From contig CM065185.1 in the NCBI GenBank assembly GCA_033026295.1, forward strand, positions 18,594,001 through 18,658,000: a DNA stretch of 64,000 bases. The letters run 5' to 3'. The DNA is from Channa striata. Lineage: Eukaryota > Chordata > Actinopteri > Anabantiformes > Channidae. The number at the start of each line of letters is the position of its first letter. The first letter of the stretch is position 1. Under the pieces are notes generated by a model. It saw only the letters and a program-made list of their open reading frames with translations, was not told the origin of the DNA and searched no databases. The position numbers and the translations under genes are program-made. Below, piece after piece: positions 12,395 to 25,312 of the stretch.

Positions 12395-12770
12395 TGGGCA
12401 TTTTGTTTTCCGGTTTTCGTTGTGTGTGTTATTTGTGGAGTTTGTGGGGATATTTATTGTCAGATTGTTTGATCATTTGTTGCCTAATTTAAGTCATTTT
12501 GTGTCAAGTTGAGTCTGTGTTTTTGGACAATTTGTGTCTAATATTTGACAGTTTTATGCTTGAGTTATGCGTATGTTTGAGAATTTTGTGTCTAATGCCA
12601 ATGTTTTGGGTCCTTTTGCGTGTTTTTTGGGGGAAATTTTGTGTCAAATATTTCAAATTGTTTTATCTATTTGTAGACATTTTGCATTTAATGGAAATTA
12701 TGTGTGTATTTTTCTGAATGTTTTAGATTATTTTTTGTGTTGTTTTTCCTTTAAATAGTTTGAATAGAAC
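12395..12770. repeat. Diverged TTTTGTGTC(T/A)A minisatellite
   Basis: The strand is strongly T/G-rich, and variants of TTTTGTGTCTAAT / TTTTGTGTCAA recur at about 12496, 12532, 12584 and 12640, with related TTTTGCGTG and TTTTGCATT units between. I recall similar arrays (GTCATTTTGTGTCTAATTTT) from other fish genomes. Units are heavily diverged, so this is an old array. Confidence 0.6.
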
Positions 12771-12779
12771 TTCAGAGGC

Positions 12780-15700
12780 TGTGTCCCACCCTGACCTCTC
12801 TGGCCCCTGGGCCTGTGCTCAGGACCAGTTTAGAAACCCATCCATTTTTTTTCAGTTTACAAGATTTGATCTTTTTCACATCCCCAAAAAATGAACAGGC
12901 TGCAGATGAGCTGCTAATCGATGAAATGGAACGATAATGCTTGAATCAGCGGTTTGTTAACAATAATCTGACAACAAATCTATCAATCATCCCCATCTGA
13001 AGTGGAAGCGTGTAGGGCCGTGAAGGGTTAATCCTGTCAGACGGACCGTCAGCGTTCACTTCCTCCATCTGTCCTCTAGCGTATCACTGCGGGACTATAG
13101 ACCACAGCACTGAACTCGTCTGATGCGCTTCATTCACTCTTTGCTTTTAAACTTTACAAATGTCAAATTTATCAAGTAATTGTTATTGTAGAATCCTAAA
13201 AGTCTTATGAACAAACAGTGTGGTTAAAGTGACACGTTACTCACGGAATCACCATCATTTACTTTGCACTATTCAGGTGCAGCGTTCTGCTTGATATTTA
13301 GGACATTAGAGACAAATATAATTGATGCTGTGTCATAAATAAAATTTAAAAAAGGACTATTTATGATAAATCATGAGGGCCACAATCAAGAATATGAGCT
13401 TTGAAATTTCAGATTAATGCATCTAAAGCAAAAGTCTTGTGATAAATCTGTGATAAACAGTTTTTTACATTAGGCTTTCCCTCCTTTACATCCAGCTTTA
13501 ATCACTGGATTTTCAATTAGTGACAGCTTGAAGTCACATAACTGCTGCTGGAAAAAATTTCCAATGACTGCATGCGGCCCTGCAACTGTTGCCATGTTGC
13601 TTCTCGGGGAGGTGATGTCATTGCTCAAGCTGGCAGCAGCAGGAGGGAGGGAGATTTGGGGAGGTGGCGGCACGGTGGGGGCGGAGGGGAGGAGGAGGGT
13701 GGTGTTTCTGCCAGATTGCATCATTAAGCCTCTCAAACAGACACTTTCAGCCCTTCTCTTGCCTGTTTTCTTCCCTCTTTGCCACCTCCTGCCTGTTCAG
13801 AAAGTGAGGTCTCTGGGGGGGGAGCAGAGGAAAAGCAAAGCAGCGACTCCTCTGCTCCCTCGCTGGGAAAATAAATGAATGTGATCAGGAAATGCACGGC
13901 CCTTCTTTTCTCTTCTTTCCAAACACACCTCAGATGATGTGTTGCCTCCCTTTGCTGCTCTCTCCATCCTCACAGTTGTCAGTCACAGCGTTGACTCTTG
14001 TGAGGCTTCCCCCACCCCCACCAATCAGGACACCGTAACGAGTATTTCCCTCTCAGGGATCTTAGCAGCCGCTCCTTTGCCAGATTGATATTAATTCCCC
14101 AAACCACTGTTATGTTAATAAGGTTTGGTTTTAAATTTGTGTCCTAAACTTCCTCCCAGCTCCATTACTCATATTCTACCCAACTGTTGTGTCTGGAACT
14201 CCCTGCAGAACAATGCACACTATTAACGACCCCGAGGGTGACACAGTTCCTCCAGCAGGCGTGTGGGGGGGCGAGGGTTCGGTCTGCACAGACAGTAGTC
14301 GGACAATGAGGCTGTTTAATCCGTATAAATAGTGCAGCTTTGTTAGATTCCCTGCAGAGGAATGAGATTCGGAGCCCCTGCGTGATTGATGTGGTTGGCC
14401 AGGGGGGCCGCCAGATTCCAATTTTGTTTTTCAGCCTTGGCAACGGCACTGAGGCTGTGTAGCTTCTTGTGTTTGCATCTCTTAGTGGTACGTGTCCTTG
14501 ATGGGCTTTTCTTTTCATGCCGTTTGTTTGTCTCTTTTAGAAGAACCTCTGCGGTTTGTTTTGCACCTGCACAACCTGTTTTAATCAAGTTTCTGCACAT
14601 TAATGAAACCAAATCAAAACCACCTCCTACTCCTTTAGAATGAAGCTTCGTGTTGGGCATTTCCCCCCACCTGGCTGGACACAGTCATCTGTGCAGTGGA
14701 ACACTGTAGCTTTGTCGAGCACTTTCTGTCAGCTATGCTTGTCTTTTATGATTTTCTGTCCTGCGGACTGTCTTCATCCTGTGCCTCTCTGTGAGTGGAA
14801 ACACTCTTCATCAAACACTGCTGCCCTGTGACTTACCCGATGCCAGCTGACATTCTTTGCAGAGTAGCTGTTATAAAAAAATAAAGAAGTTGATGAAAAT
14901 CGTTTTGGTCGTAGCAGGAGTGCATGTTTCTTATCATCTCTGCAATCAGTGCATCACCTAATTAAAACGTGTCTGTTTCGTGTTGTATTTCTATTATTTA
15001 GTCCACCACTGTGTTTGAAGAGCTGTACCCAATGAACTAGCAACTGAGCTGAATTATTCCATTAACTCCACGTTCACTGCAGCTGTACTTTTCCACCGTG
15101 AGCTTGACACTAAGGCTTTTTAGCACCTGTTACTTTAAAAAGAAAAACAACAAGTTTGACATTTCCTTTTAAAAAAAACAAAAACTTGAATTATTAAAGC
15201 CAGAATGCATGATTCCGATGTTTGGTAATAAACCCCAGAAAAGGTGGCAGAGGTGACTGCGATGGGCTAATGGCTTTGTCTCTAAATGACCAAAAAGACC
15301 AAATTATGGTGCACTCCAGTTACCTCAGAAGTCGGAGGTCTGAGCCGGGAAGTACGTCAAACCCAAGCCGACCACAATCCAGCGCCGTGGCCAGGTTGCC
15401 GTAGCACCAACTCAGAAATTCCGACTTCCCAGTTCAAATGGAGCTCAGCATTAGCAGTTATGTGGAGTCGTGTTTCTGGCCACCTTACAGATGTCAGTCT
15501 AATCCAGTATTTGCTGCGAAATGTTCAACTTTCCTCCACTTCTGAGTGCTGAGGGAACCAAATACTAAAATGGAGCAGCAGAGTTTTCTGTCTTTCTTTG
15601 TTTGAGCATCAGCTCCTTTAAAAGTGAAAGTACTCCACTCTGTAGCATCAGTGTTAGGACTGTAGCAGGGTTACATGTCAAAATGTTCTTGGAAAAGTCA

Positions 15701-16513
15701 CTAAAAATGAGAAGCAACAGTGTAATATTAATCACGACCCCATTTAGCCCCGATACAGATACATATGTTGTGTTTTTTTGGCTTCTAAAATGCTGATTTA
15801 TTGTCCCTTTAATGCACTGACAAGCATATAGAGTTACTTTCTGCCACAGAGCAAAGTTCAAACTAAACTTACGGCCCTAAGGTGGCAACTAACACTCGGA
15901 GGTTTCACACTCAGCCCTGTGGGTCACAGAGGGAGGCAGCCCGGTCCTTTCAGGGAGGGCACAAGAGATGAATTCCATCTGTGTCACTGCATAAAATACG
16001 TCCTGCTTATCCTAGGAATCTGCCCCAAATTGCCCTCATCCTTGAAGACTTTCTCCAAACTGCTTTAAACCACTTTGTAGATTTGAAAGTTTTTTGTTTT
16101 TTTTCTCTCGATGAGACGAGGAAAAAAGGAAAAAAGAAAAATAAAGAGCAGAGGGTGGATAAGAGAAGCATTGTGCTGTGAATGTTAACAATGCCACGGC
16201 CTACTGGAGCTGAAGCTCGGCCAGTTGGAGTCTTGGCTGCTTGTTTGTCTCTCGGTATGTCGTGTGATAAACTTTTGAGCAACGCAGATCCACAGAGCCT
16301 GCCAGGAAAAGCCTTTCACTGAGCACCTTCCAAAACAGGACCGCATGAAAAGACTATTGTAACACGTCACGCAGTGGGTGGATTCATGCTTAAAATCTGC
16401 AAAAATAGAAGAAAAAAACCCTGAACAATACCAGATATTTCCAGAGGAGCTTGAATAGTCTCCAGGCTGAGAGACTGATCCGAAAACAGCTGGAGTGATC
16501 TGTACAGCAACTG
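12780..16513. other. Intron 1, with a G-rich block and inverted arms
   Basis: It holds a G-rich stretch at 13641-13713, two inverted arms related to GAAGTCGGA near 15330 and 15420, and a possible conserved noncoding block at 14280-14420 that includes GCGTGATTGATGTGG, a PBX/HOX-like motif. No convincing exon was seen. Confidence 0.5.
13641..13713 (+). other. G-rich tract with G-quadruplex potential
   Basis: Runs of G in close succession (GGAGGGAGGGAG, then TTTGGGGAGGTGGCGG, then GGTGGGGGCGGAGGGG and GGAGGAGGGTGG) give well over four G-tracts with short loops on the + strand, which is also the sense strand of DIP2 pre-mRNA. Confidence 0.6.
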
Positions 16514-16993
16514 TCATGGAAAGTTTGAGAGTGGGTACAACACATGTCCCCATGTTGGAAGACAGACAAGAAACGGAAGAACACTGTCACCTCTCTGTCT
16601 GAAGCTGTGATGCGTAGCAATCTTGGAACTGTGCTTCCAAACACTCTGCAGGAGACCACACTCACAGCTAAACACAGATAACGTGAGTGTAAATTCTCTG
16701 CACGCACTCGTGACGCCTTCGTACTCGTTCAGTAAACTGAAGACGCCTGGCATGAACTGGGAATGCCAGCGCTGCAGCTGATTTCTCTTACTTGAGCTGT
16801 GGCTTCGATAAGACCCGAAAATCCTCTTAAAGCTGGTGGCATTATAGCTGCCCCAAAAAAGGTCCAGCCTCCACCTCGACAGTTGGCTTGGAAGCACCTG
16901 GGAGAAAGCTTTGGCAGCCTCTTCCCAAACTGACGGGGAAAAGAACCTCCGGAGAACCTCGACCTCTGCCTCCGTCTCTGTATACAAACTATG
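16514..16993 (-). CDS. Unrecognised antisense open frame (about 160 codons)
   Basis: The minus-strand frame is open from the stop at 16994-16996 to TGA at 16514. Parts include EAEVEVLRRFFSPSVWEEAA, RWRLDLFWGSYNATSFKRIF and LQRWHSQFMPGVFSLLNEYE. The composition, with Trp and Phe spaced among charged residues, looks like a folded protein rather than random translation. No good start codon is present: the frame opens at a TTG preceded by TATACAG, which could be a weak acceptor. Possible donors are CAAGTAAGA inside the frame and GAGGTGACA near 16590. It could be an exon of a nested antisense gene, a decayed pseudogene, or chance. I do not recognise the family. Confidence 0.25.
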   Translation of the reverse strand, partial: HSLYTETEAEVEVLRRFFSPSVWEEAAKAFSQVLPSQLSRWRLDLFWGSYNATSFKRIFGSYRSHSSSKRNQLQRWHSQFMPGVFSLLNEYEGVTSACREFTLTLSVFSCECGLLQSVWKHSSKIATHHSFRQRGDSVLPFLVCLPTWGHVLYPLSNFP

Positions 16994-17004
16994 TCACTTC
17001 CCCT

Positions 17005-17085
17005 GTAATCGATGGGATTCAACCCCGGACCTGGCTGCTGGGAGTCTGGAGGGCGGCCAACTGTGGCTGGATGGGGCGTTGGACG
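17005..17085 (-). repeat. SINE remnant with tRNA-like head
   Basis: The + strand reads GGGATTCAACCCCGGACCTGGC, the reverse complement of a Pol III box B region (GGTTGAATCCC) as in the common fish SINE ending GATTCAAACCCCGGACCTT. The box A side is degraded. Confidence 0.5.
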
Positions 17086-17089
17086 TTTA

Positions 17090-20000
17090 CAGTCGTCCAG
17101 ATGGTGTCTTTTACATATGTAAATAAAGCAGCCTCTGCACAGGACAAATATCACTCCTCCTCCCTCGCTGTGGGGTGACCGCCTCCTGCCAGGTGCTGAT
17201 CAACCCCCTGCTTTCTGGGGTGTTATTATATTGTGTTGTTAAAAAAGATTCAGTTTTTACTTGACACCACAATAAACACAGTAGGTTCTGTAAGTCACAG
17301 GAAATGATTCCCTTCACGCCCCCTTGTTCGAAGACAAAGATGATTAGACAAAGATGGTGGCACTTTGGTGTTAACGTGACCCTTCTTTAGGTTGCCTTTA
17401 CTCTAAACTTTGAAAGGATGCCAAAATACCTTGCCAGTAATCCCAGTATTAACTTTTCCTGCATGCAAATTGTTTGTGCAATAGGATGTTGGAGGAGAAA
17501 CAGAGAGACTCTTCACGACTTTAGCTGCCTTCAATCAAATACTTGCACACCAGTACAGTCGTCCTTTCCAAGTCTCACCATTTCTTTGCGTCTGAGCGGC
17601 CAAACGAATCAGAGTATCAGTGGAATCGTTGACACGGATATGGTGCAGGACAGCTCTGCAGTGTCTCAGAAATACAACCGAATCACGACTTCACAGTAGA
17701 ACATCTAGTATCTAAAGCGCGAGACACTTTTCTCCGAGGGTGGTGGAGACCAAACGTGAGCTAAAAGAAGAGTGACCTGAAGAGTGGGCGTTATTTGCAA
17801 GAGCATGATTAGCAGCGAAGCGTTTCAGTGTTACTCTTACGTGATAATGCTGGAGTTTCCCTCAGACATCAGCACACGTGGAAAATTGTAAATTAGAGTT
17901 AAGCACAAAAATATAAAGCAACAAATGTGCACAACCGGCACAATTTCATGCTTTCAACAGATCGAACATATTTGAAGGGCTCGAGCGTTGTACCGTCAGT
18001 GCTAGAAGCTGTTTGCGTTTAAGCGACTATTTTTGTTGCTTGTGTTGATGTCATGCATTAATCATTTGTATTAATCACCGTTTCTTCCTTCTCCTTCCTG
18101 TCTGTGTAATCTTCATTTAAGATTGTAATTTAGAAATCTCACATTTTTGCCATCACTGGTTTTCAGGCAGAGAATGGATCTAATTTGCATTTTTATGCTG
18201 TTGGCTGGTCTCCATGACCAGGGGGTGGATTTATCTCAGAGTAATCGACACTGACATGAACAAAGAGGAACAGTCTCCGGATGACTATGGAGTCAGGAAA
18301 ATGACTTTGCTCATGTGGAAAAGCTGCTGGTTTACAATTCGGCCTAAACCGGAGAGGAACAGTAGGAGTTTTGTGTTAGAAAAGTTTGGGAAGGGCGAAA
18401 AAAAAACGGTGACCATGGGTATTTGCTGCAGTTTGTCCCGTCGAAGTGAAAAATGTCTGAAGTTCAACCTGATTGAGGTCTGGGTATTAAAATATGCTTC
18501 TTTCACACATCCACACATTAAAGTCATGATGAAATTGGTGCCGCAGCTTGTTGCATCAGGGCTCAGATAAACAAAGACCTTGTAGATCTGAACTGAAGAG
18601 TGAAAAGACTGAAGAAGGTAGAAATTGTGAAATATGCCAGTTTCTGAGCTATAACCACATCTAATGCATCTCCAAGTTTTCTGCCAAAGAATTGTACTCG
18701 CACAGTGATGAAGGGTCAATTTTAACAGCTGATAACATGTGCTGACAGGCGGTTAACCCATAATAATACATCAGAATTTTATAAATACTATCTATTGATA
18801 TTACAATCTGTGATAATGTCGTGGCTGATTGGTGTGTAATGTTTCATGTAGCATTTTCTATATCTTATAGATTGTTTCCCGGTGTTTTTTGTGTTGTGGT
18901 ACTTATTCTACATTTTTCATTTTCCTCTTTGTCAGTTTTTGTAACTATATATATTAGGTTGACCTCATACAACAGAGAGGCTGAACTCGTAGTGTTAGTA
19001 AAAATTTAAGTTCAAGGGCCACTATGCCATTATATATTTTTGTTGTATTATTTGATACCCTTGGTGTGTATGGTAGCTTCTTGATGCAAAGTTAAGAAAA
19101 AAAATTTCACGTTAGGAATAATAGGATTCATAAACCAATTGGAGACATGTAGGCACAGACAATGATAGGCTTTCTTCACAGAGCACCTTTTACAACTTGT
19201 GTTGCAATTAAACTGAAAGGAACCTGCACAAAGAGTGATGCAGTATTAAAGTCAGAAAAGTCAAAATGATAGTATTAAAGTCAAAAGACCAAGATAATAC
19301 AAATATGAGATGAGAATGCCAAAGAAAAGCTAAGAACAATGATACTCACATTTAAGAAGCTAAAAGCAGCGAGTATTTGGCATAAGCCAAATACGAACTT
19401 ACTACTTAATGAAGAAATATTTAGAACGTCTTTACTGTAACACATAGTTTCAGTACACCAGTTATATTTATATTTTCAGAATGAAGCTTCCATACACTTC
19501 TGTGATTTGTGGATTTTGTTTTCAGCGCTACGGTAATAAATCTTTGACTTTCTGCCGTACTTTGGTGGGAAACAGATGATCTCGGTGAAGCGCTCATGTG
19601 AGTTGAAAGCTCTCAAGTTAACAGAGCGACAGCCACTCTGCAGCTTTTGACCCTGATACAAAGAGGTAAGACCCTTTTTGACCCACGTCATCTGTGACCT
19701 GTCTAAATGCACTGGAGAGAGGGAGTGCATGTGTATGGGGGGGGGTCGGTGTTTTTCCTGGTAAGCGCTGACATGATTATCTGAGCTAACTGGGTCATGA
19801 TGGAGATGGATGTAGACGTGCTCCCTCCCTCGCGAACGCTCGGATGTTCCGCATCATTCTGAGCTGATTTTCTCTTTCTGCGGAAAAAGAGGGACAGGGA
19901 TTTCATCATCTGCTTCTCTCAGGCTAAAAACCAAATCCATATTCCCCTCAGCAAAGTGGAGCTCACCTACACCCCCAGTTTGAGCATCCCTAGCATCAGA

Positions 20001-20680
20001 TGACCTCCCCCCCGCTCTGAAGGCATTGTTCAATGCTCCACAATTGGACTGTTCTGCATCGCCTCAAATGAGCCATTGTCCATATTTTGGAGGAGGGAAA
20101 AGGACGTCTTATGTTACTCAGTCCCTTTAGTTTGTTTTTTGACAAAACCAGGCAACTGGGGGGGGGCTTCGAGCCAGTAAGTGAGAGTGTGAGAGCGCAT
20201 ATCAGGTTCCAGCGTATGTGCTTGAGGTCCAGGTTGGGAGACTTTGTCCCCACACTGAGAATGGTGTGGGAAGACTTGGAGAAAAGACTCCTCTAGATGG
20301 CAAATATTACCTCATATTGTTATGTGACAGAGAAAGTGCCTGGGTTGGAGATAATGGCAAACATGCTTTCAAAGTTACACAACACTGACCCACTTTGTGT
20401 CTGACGACGGCCGTGAACCCTGAAGTATTATGTCACGCTAAGAAAACTCTGCCGGGATCACATTTGACTGTGTGTGACTGAGACCTTTGACATTCCCCGT
20501 TAACTCCGATGACGAAATGCATTTTGCTGCTGCAGCTAAAGGCTAAAAGGAATACGCCTTCATGCGTTTCGCTTAGCGTAGCAGAATCACGCAAATCTGG
20601 TCTCATACGGTTGGTAAGTGTCGGACTTTTTGTAAACACAACGGTTTCAGAGCTTTAAAGCTTGTATTTCCCCAGAACTG
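17090..20680. other. Intron 1, no recognised element
   Basis: AT-rich, especially 18770-19450. Open frames of 60-144 codons lack splice sites and coding character. A G9 run lies at 19737-19745. Nothing else could be supported. Confidence 0.5.
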
Positions 20681-20689
20681 TAATTGAGC

Positions 20690-20810
20690 ATCGAGGCCGG
20701 GTCCAACCTGTACAGGTCTCCAGTCTGTACCAAGGACAACGATTTCCACTCACACTAACAGGCACGTCTTCGGACGGTGGGAAGCCCTAACCGCTCCATC
20801 ACACACATCC
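20690..20810. repeat. Interspersed repeat fragment (GTCTTCGGACGGTGGGA type)
   Basis: The text GGCACGTCTTCGGACGGTGGGAAGCCCTAACCGCTCC matches, with decay, a very common fish repeat (CATGTCTTTGGACGGTGGGAGGAAACC) joined to a tRNA-like CTAACCGCTCCATCAC segment. Confidence 0.5.
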
Positions 20811-20924
20811 TCACACTTTAACTATCATTCATGTCTGACTTTTGGCTGACTCTTTAATCTGGAGATATTTACAATACAGCAAGCGAGCGGAGGGGGCTCT
20901 GCGACGATGATAAGCGTGCTTCAG

Positions 20925-21000
20925 ATGTCGCAGGGATCAAACCTACGATCCCTCCGTTATGTGATGCTCTGGCCTTATCGTGGCTGCACTCCAGTCCGTT
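20925..21000 (-). repeat. SINE remnant with tRNA-like head
   Basis: The + strand reads GGGATCAAACCTACGATCCCTCCGTTATG, then GGCCTTATCGTGGCTGCACTCC, the reverse complement of a tRNA-derived SINE head with box B GGTTTGATCCC. The order matches the familiar fish form (GATTCAAACC...GACCTTCCGGTTATGAGCC...TAGGCCACGGCTGCCCC). Confidence 0.55.
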
Positions 21001-24000
21001 TTTGGCCTAACGTGTTATCTAAGCTGAGCGTGATCTGTGAGTGGTGGGAGCTTTGTGTCCATCCACAGTGTTTATGTCTGATAATTCCAATAATGGCTCC
21101 CACTCTCTGCTTCAGGGATAACGTGTTGTTCAGCCTTTTGTCCTTCTCAGACCAAATGGTTTGTAGGCTGCAGAGAGGCTGAACGGAGCAAGAGTGACGG
21201 CGTGTGCATCGACTGTGCTGCAGGTAGAATAAGAAGTGTGTGTGTGTGTGAATCCAGAGCTGTTTGTTCATTGGTATGAGCCTTTGACTGTATCAAGTAA
21301 TCTGAAGCGACTCAAATCATTTTGGGGCTTATTGGGGAATTTGATATACCTTGACTCCATTTATAAAATAAGGCAAAATAATAGAATAAAATTATGGTTG
21401 GCTACTTTTTGCCAGACTGTCTTACAGGCACTTGTATTTGAGAACTTGCTCTGTGCTGATAAAAGGACTAAATAGTTTAATTTCTAGCATGACAATAAAT
21501 TGGACAATTAAATCCTCGTCAGTCCACTGAACTCGAGTCAAACCCCGTGGGAACAGATATTCTCAGGCGGCATCTTTTAAAACACATATTGCAGAAACCG
21601 GGAGCAATCAAAAAGATCAAAAATCAAATCTTTAAAAAGATGAACTGAGCACAGATTTAGGGTGAGATAGAGAACAAAAGAGAACAAATATTGTTAAGTG
21701 ATACTGAGGCAAAAATGACAGGGACAAACCAGTTTAGTCCTCGGGTTCCTACAGAAATGATGTGTGCAGCACTCGAGGGTTCAACACCTTTGTGTCCCTG
21801 CAGACATCACAAAAGCAAAGAGTCACAGTCTCGGTGATTGTGAACTGTTCTCATATGTTGTTGCTGCGGTTGATTAATCTTAAGTTGGTTTATATCTTTG
21901 GAATCCTGAGGTTTTCTGCTTTCTAACAAGTTTGGCAAACACTGGCGTCATGGTGAAAAGGCTTAAGTGGTCATGTGCATCCCACGGGCGACCTGGTGAA
22001 TTCTGATGGGTGAAACTTAATCAATTATGCAAGAGTCCACATAGAGACACTCGAACCACAGATGAACTATTTCTACTCAAGTTTAGTGTCCATCGGTGTG
22101 AAACCTGGATTATTTTATTCATCCTCTATTGGCGTCGATGAAAATGTTTGGACGTAATCTAAGATCCAAATATACAACAGAACTGTGAGGAACATCGGAG
22201 AGAGACATCCAACTTCAGAATGTGATAAACGCTGTGAAAATGTGATTACACTGAGGAAATTGCTGGTAATTTAACCGGCCCGTCAGCATCTTTGTCCTAC
22301 AAATTTAAACGAGTAATCAAATTTGTCCTAAATGGAACAAAATGAACACCGCAGTGATGAGTCAGCAGTGATTATGGCAGACGTGTGAGCCAACAGAAAC
22401 AGAAGGACACAAGAAGTTTTCTCTGTTTGACCCTCGTGTCCCTTTGGTTTAGACTGTGGATGAAAACACGTCCACACACCCCGAGGACACTGCAGCCTTC
22501 AATGCAGCGTTTATGGAGCTTCCTGTACGCGTACACCCGTGGTGTTCGAGCTTTTCATATGTTTGTCCTTCCAACCATTTTGAGAACAACTGCTTTATTT
22601 ACGTGGATTCATTTTTCCAAATATGGTTTTTGCCGTTAAGTCAGATTCAAATTGATGCTCTGGTGCATCAATGTTCTGCATTTCTTGACATATGTGTTTG
22701 TGAATGCGCAGATGTGTTTTATTTGAATGACAAAGACGTGTATGATAGGATTCAGCGTGAGGATTCAGAGTGTTCACCAGTGGCTAATTTTACCTAAAGC
22801 CAATTTAGTGTCATTTACTGCACGATAACTTATTTTTTCACATGACCCAAGCTGAAACACCTCCTGCGGCATAATTTCTTGCATAAATATACAGCAGTTT
22901 GAGTATTTTGTGCACATTTGTTTTGTAATGATTGTGAAAATGTTCACATTGTTTGACACGATTGAGATTTAGTTGGTAGGAGGAAGGAGGGGCGATACCT
23001 GAGTTTACCAGAGGACACGGACAATTCATAATGATCAGTGTTCTGCAGTGTTTTGACAAACTGAAAGATGCCGATTTTTCAAGGTAGGCTCGTAGGTAAC
23101 TAGACACGGCCCAAAATGTCCATCAGATTTTCTGTTTTTCAACTGAAATACCTGAACACATAATTTCATCTTGAACAAATGTTACCTACCAACATTCTCT
23201 AGATTAGATGAGACTAAATTAATCTTATTTGTCACTACACATGTAGACATACGAACAAGACGGGCACAATTATGGACATAATGTACATGTGGAAGTACTG
23301 TGGACATAAATACAGATGCATTGAATTCCCCATAACACATATCCTTTATTCCCAGATTTGAACTGAATGGAAACGCAGGGATGAATAAACTTGCTTTGAG
23401 ACACAGCGGACAGTGAACGCAGAGACACCGGAGACTTGAGACATTGATGTAAATCCGGGATGTACTGAGATTCCAGGCAGAGACGAGCGGATTAGCCTGT
23501 TAGTGGTGCGGTCACATGCTGGAGAGGAGGACATTTGCATTATGGACCAAACCGTGCACCTGTTCACAGAGCGTGTGGGATAAAGACATACTCTACGGTG
23601 TTTTCATAATCATCACTCAGCCCCTGTGTGATCGTAGGCATTTCACTTTCAAGGGGTGAAGAAATATAGAAGTGGAATGAAAAAACTAGTCGTAAAGCTT
23701 TAATAAGATGTGGAAGATTTGATGCAATGTATATTGTTTAAGATAAAAAAAATGATTTGGAGACATCACTAGTTAATGTTGTGCCATTAGGACAGAACAA
23801 TAAGAGAACGAACAAACGATAAAACACACTGTGAAAGAAGAGTTGTTAAAACAAATGCCTGGACAAAACTTTCAAACGTTCGAGTCAGCTGTTTCACCCC
23901 GCCCACGCGCACCGGAACCTGATGTGTTAAGCTAATATCTTTTACATATTCAACTCATCTGCTCAAACCAGGAATCCAACAAATAACATTGTGATCAAGA

Positions 24001-25309
24001 AACCAGCTTTTTGCTTTTCGGTGTGATGAAGCAGATCGTGGCCTGACAGCCTCGTCCGAGCTTTAGTTAAAACCTTTTAGAAACGAGTTTCCATTCGAAG
24101 CTTAAATTGATTCGATCCGCATTTAGAGCATAAGAAACTGTTCACTCTCCTTTTTAAAGTGCAGTTGAGTTTTGATAAATAGCTGATCATGTAAAGCTTA
24201 AGTTGCGTCTCACGTTTATAATGGAGCTTCTGTGTGAGTGGATTTTTCTGATTAAGCAGGTTCTGAGATGGTGATTCCTGACCTGCTCTCCCTGTTCGCT
24301 TTGAACAATTCCACCTCTGTTCTGTCTCACCACGGCCTTCTCTCTGCACAGTTCCCTTCTCCCTGCTTCCTGTCTTCCTTTCCTCACCTCATTCTCTCTT
24401 TTCCTCTGCTTTGTTTAACCCCACGTGACTCTTGACGTCTTTTTATTTTATTATTCTCTCCACTGAAAACCAGCAGCTGCAGGATGAAGATTTTTCTTCC
24501 TTTCTCACTTTGTTTCTTCAGGTTCCCCAGGAACAAAAACCGTCTCCTTTAGTTCTTCTCTTTTTTTCAAGTGATTTAGAAATCTGAGCTCTGATTATTA
24601 ATAGCTCATGATGCACTCCTTTATCCTCTTCTCTCTATCCATCTGACCTTTTTTTTTTAAGATGTCTTAATCCAGCCGGTTATAGCTAAATATTTAATGT
24701 TCCTGATGCAGCCGACTGTGGCTTTATTGCTTCGAGGTCAAAGTGTACGTTCCAGGCTGCAGAAACGCTTCGCTTTTGAGCGTCCGTAAAAGTGCCTTCT
24801 CTTGTTTGAGACGTAGAAGAAATACTTGCTGCTCGGGCCTTTTACACTCCCTCCCTTCAGCCACAGTGGAACATACTCCTGAGCAGATGGTCGCTGTGGT
24901 TTTGGATAGAAGTCAGAGCAATCATCAAATCATGTGTACTCTGCTGTATGCTGCACACTGTCCCTTTAGCACAAAATGTGACTTCCTGTTGCCCTTGTAC
25001 CATATGTTACTGATATGGCATAGAAAAAAATATTATTTATTAATTTCATAGTGTCCGTTTCACCAGTGTCAACAGAAACAACTGTTTGCCGTAATTATAG
25101 TGGAAATAAGTGATTATTTCCAGGTATTGAGTTGATGGACTGATGATGTAGTTGCATTGATCAGTTATTATATCAGCACTGAGACTGGAGAATAGCACTG
25201 GACGTAGTTCACTGTTAGAAGGCAAACCGGGGCTTATTCTAGGGTAGAAAAATCTCTCAGCCACGGAGGTTCAGGTCCAGCAAGGTAATCCAAAATCCCC
25301 TTTCCTGCC
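21000..25309. other. Intron 1, no recognised gene
   Basis: Holds a short GT array (21236-21250) and an AT-rich fragment at 23190-23300 (AGATTAGATGAGACTAAATT...CTTATTTGTCACTAC) that may derive from a fish repeat. A 113-codon open frame at 22456-22797 has no splice sites. Nothing else was recognised. Confidence 0.45.
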
Positions 25310-25312
25310 AAC

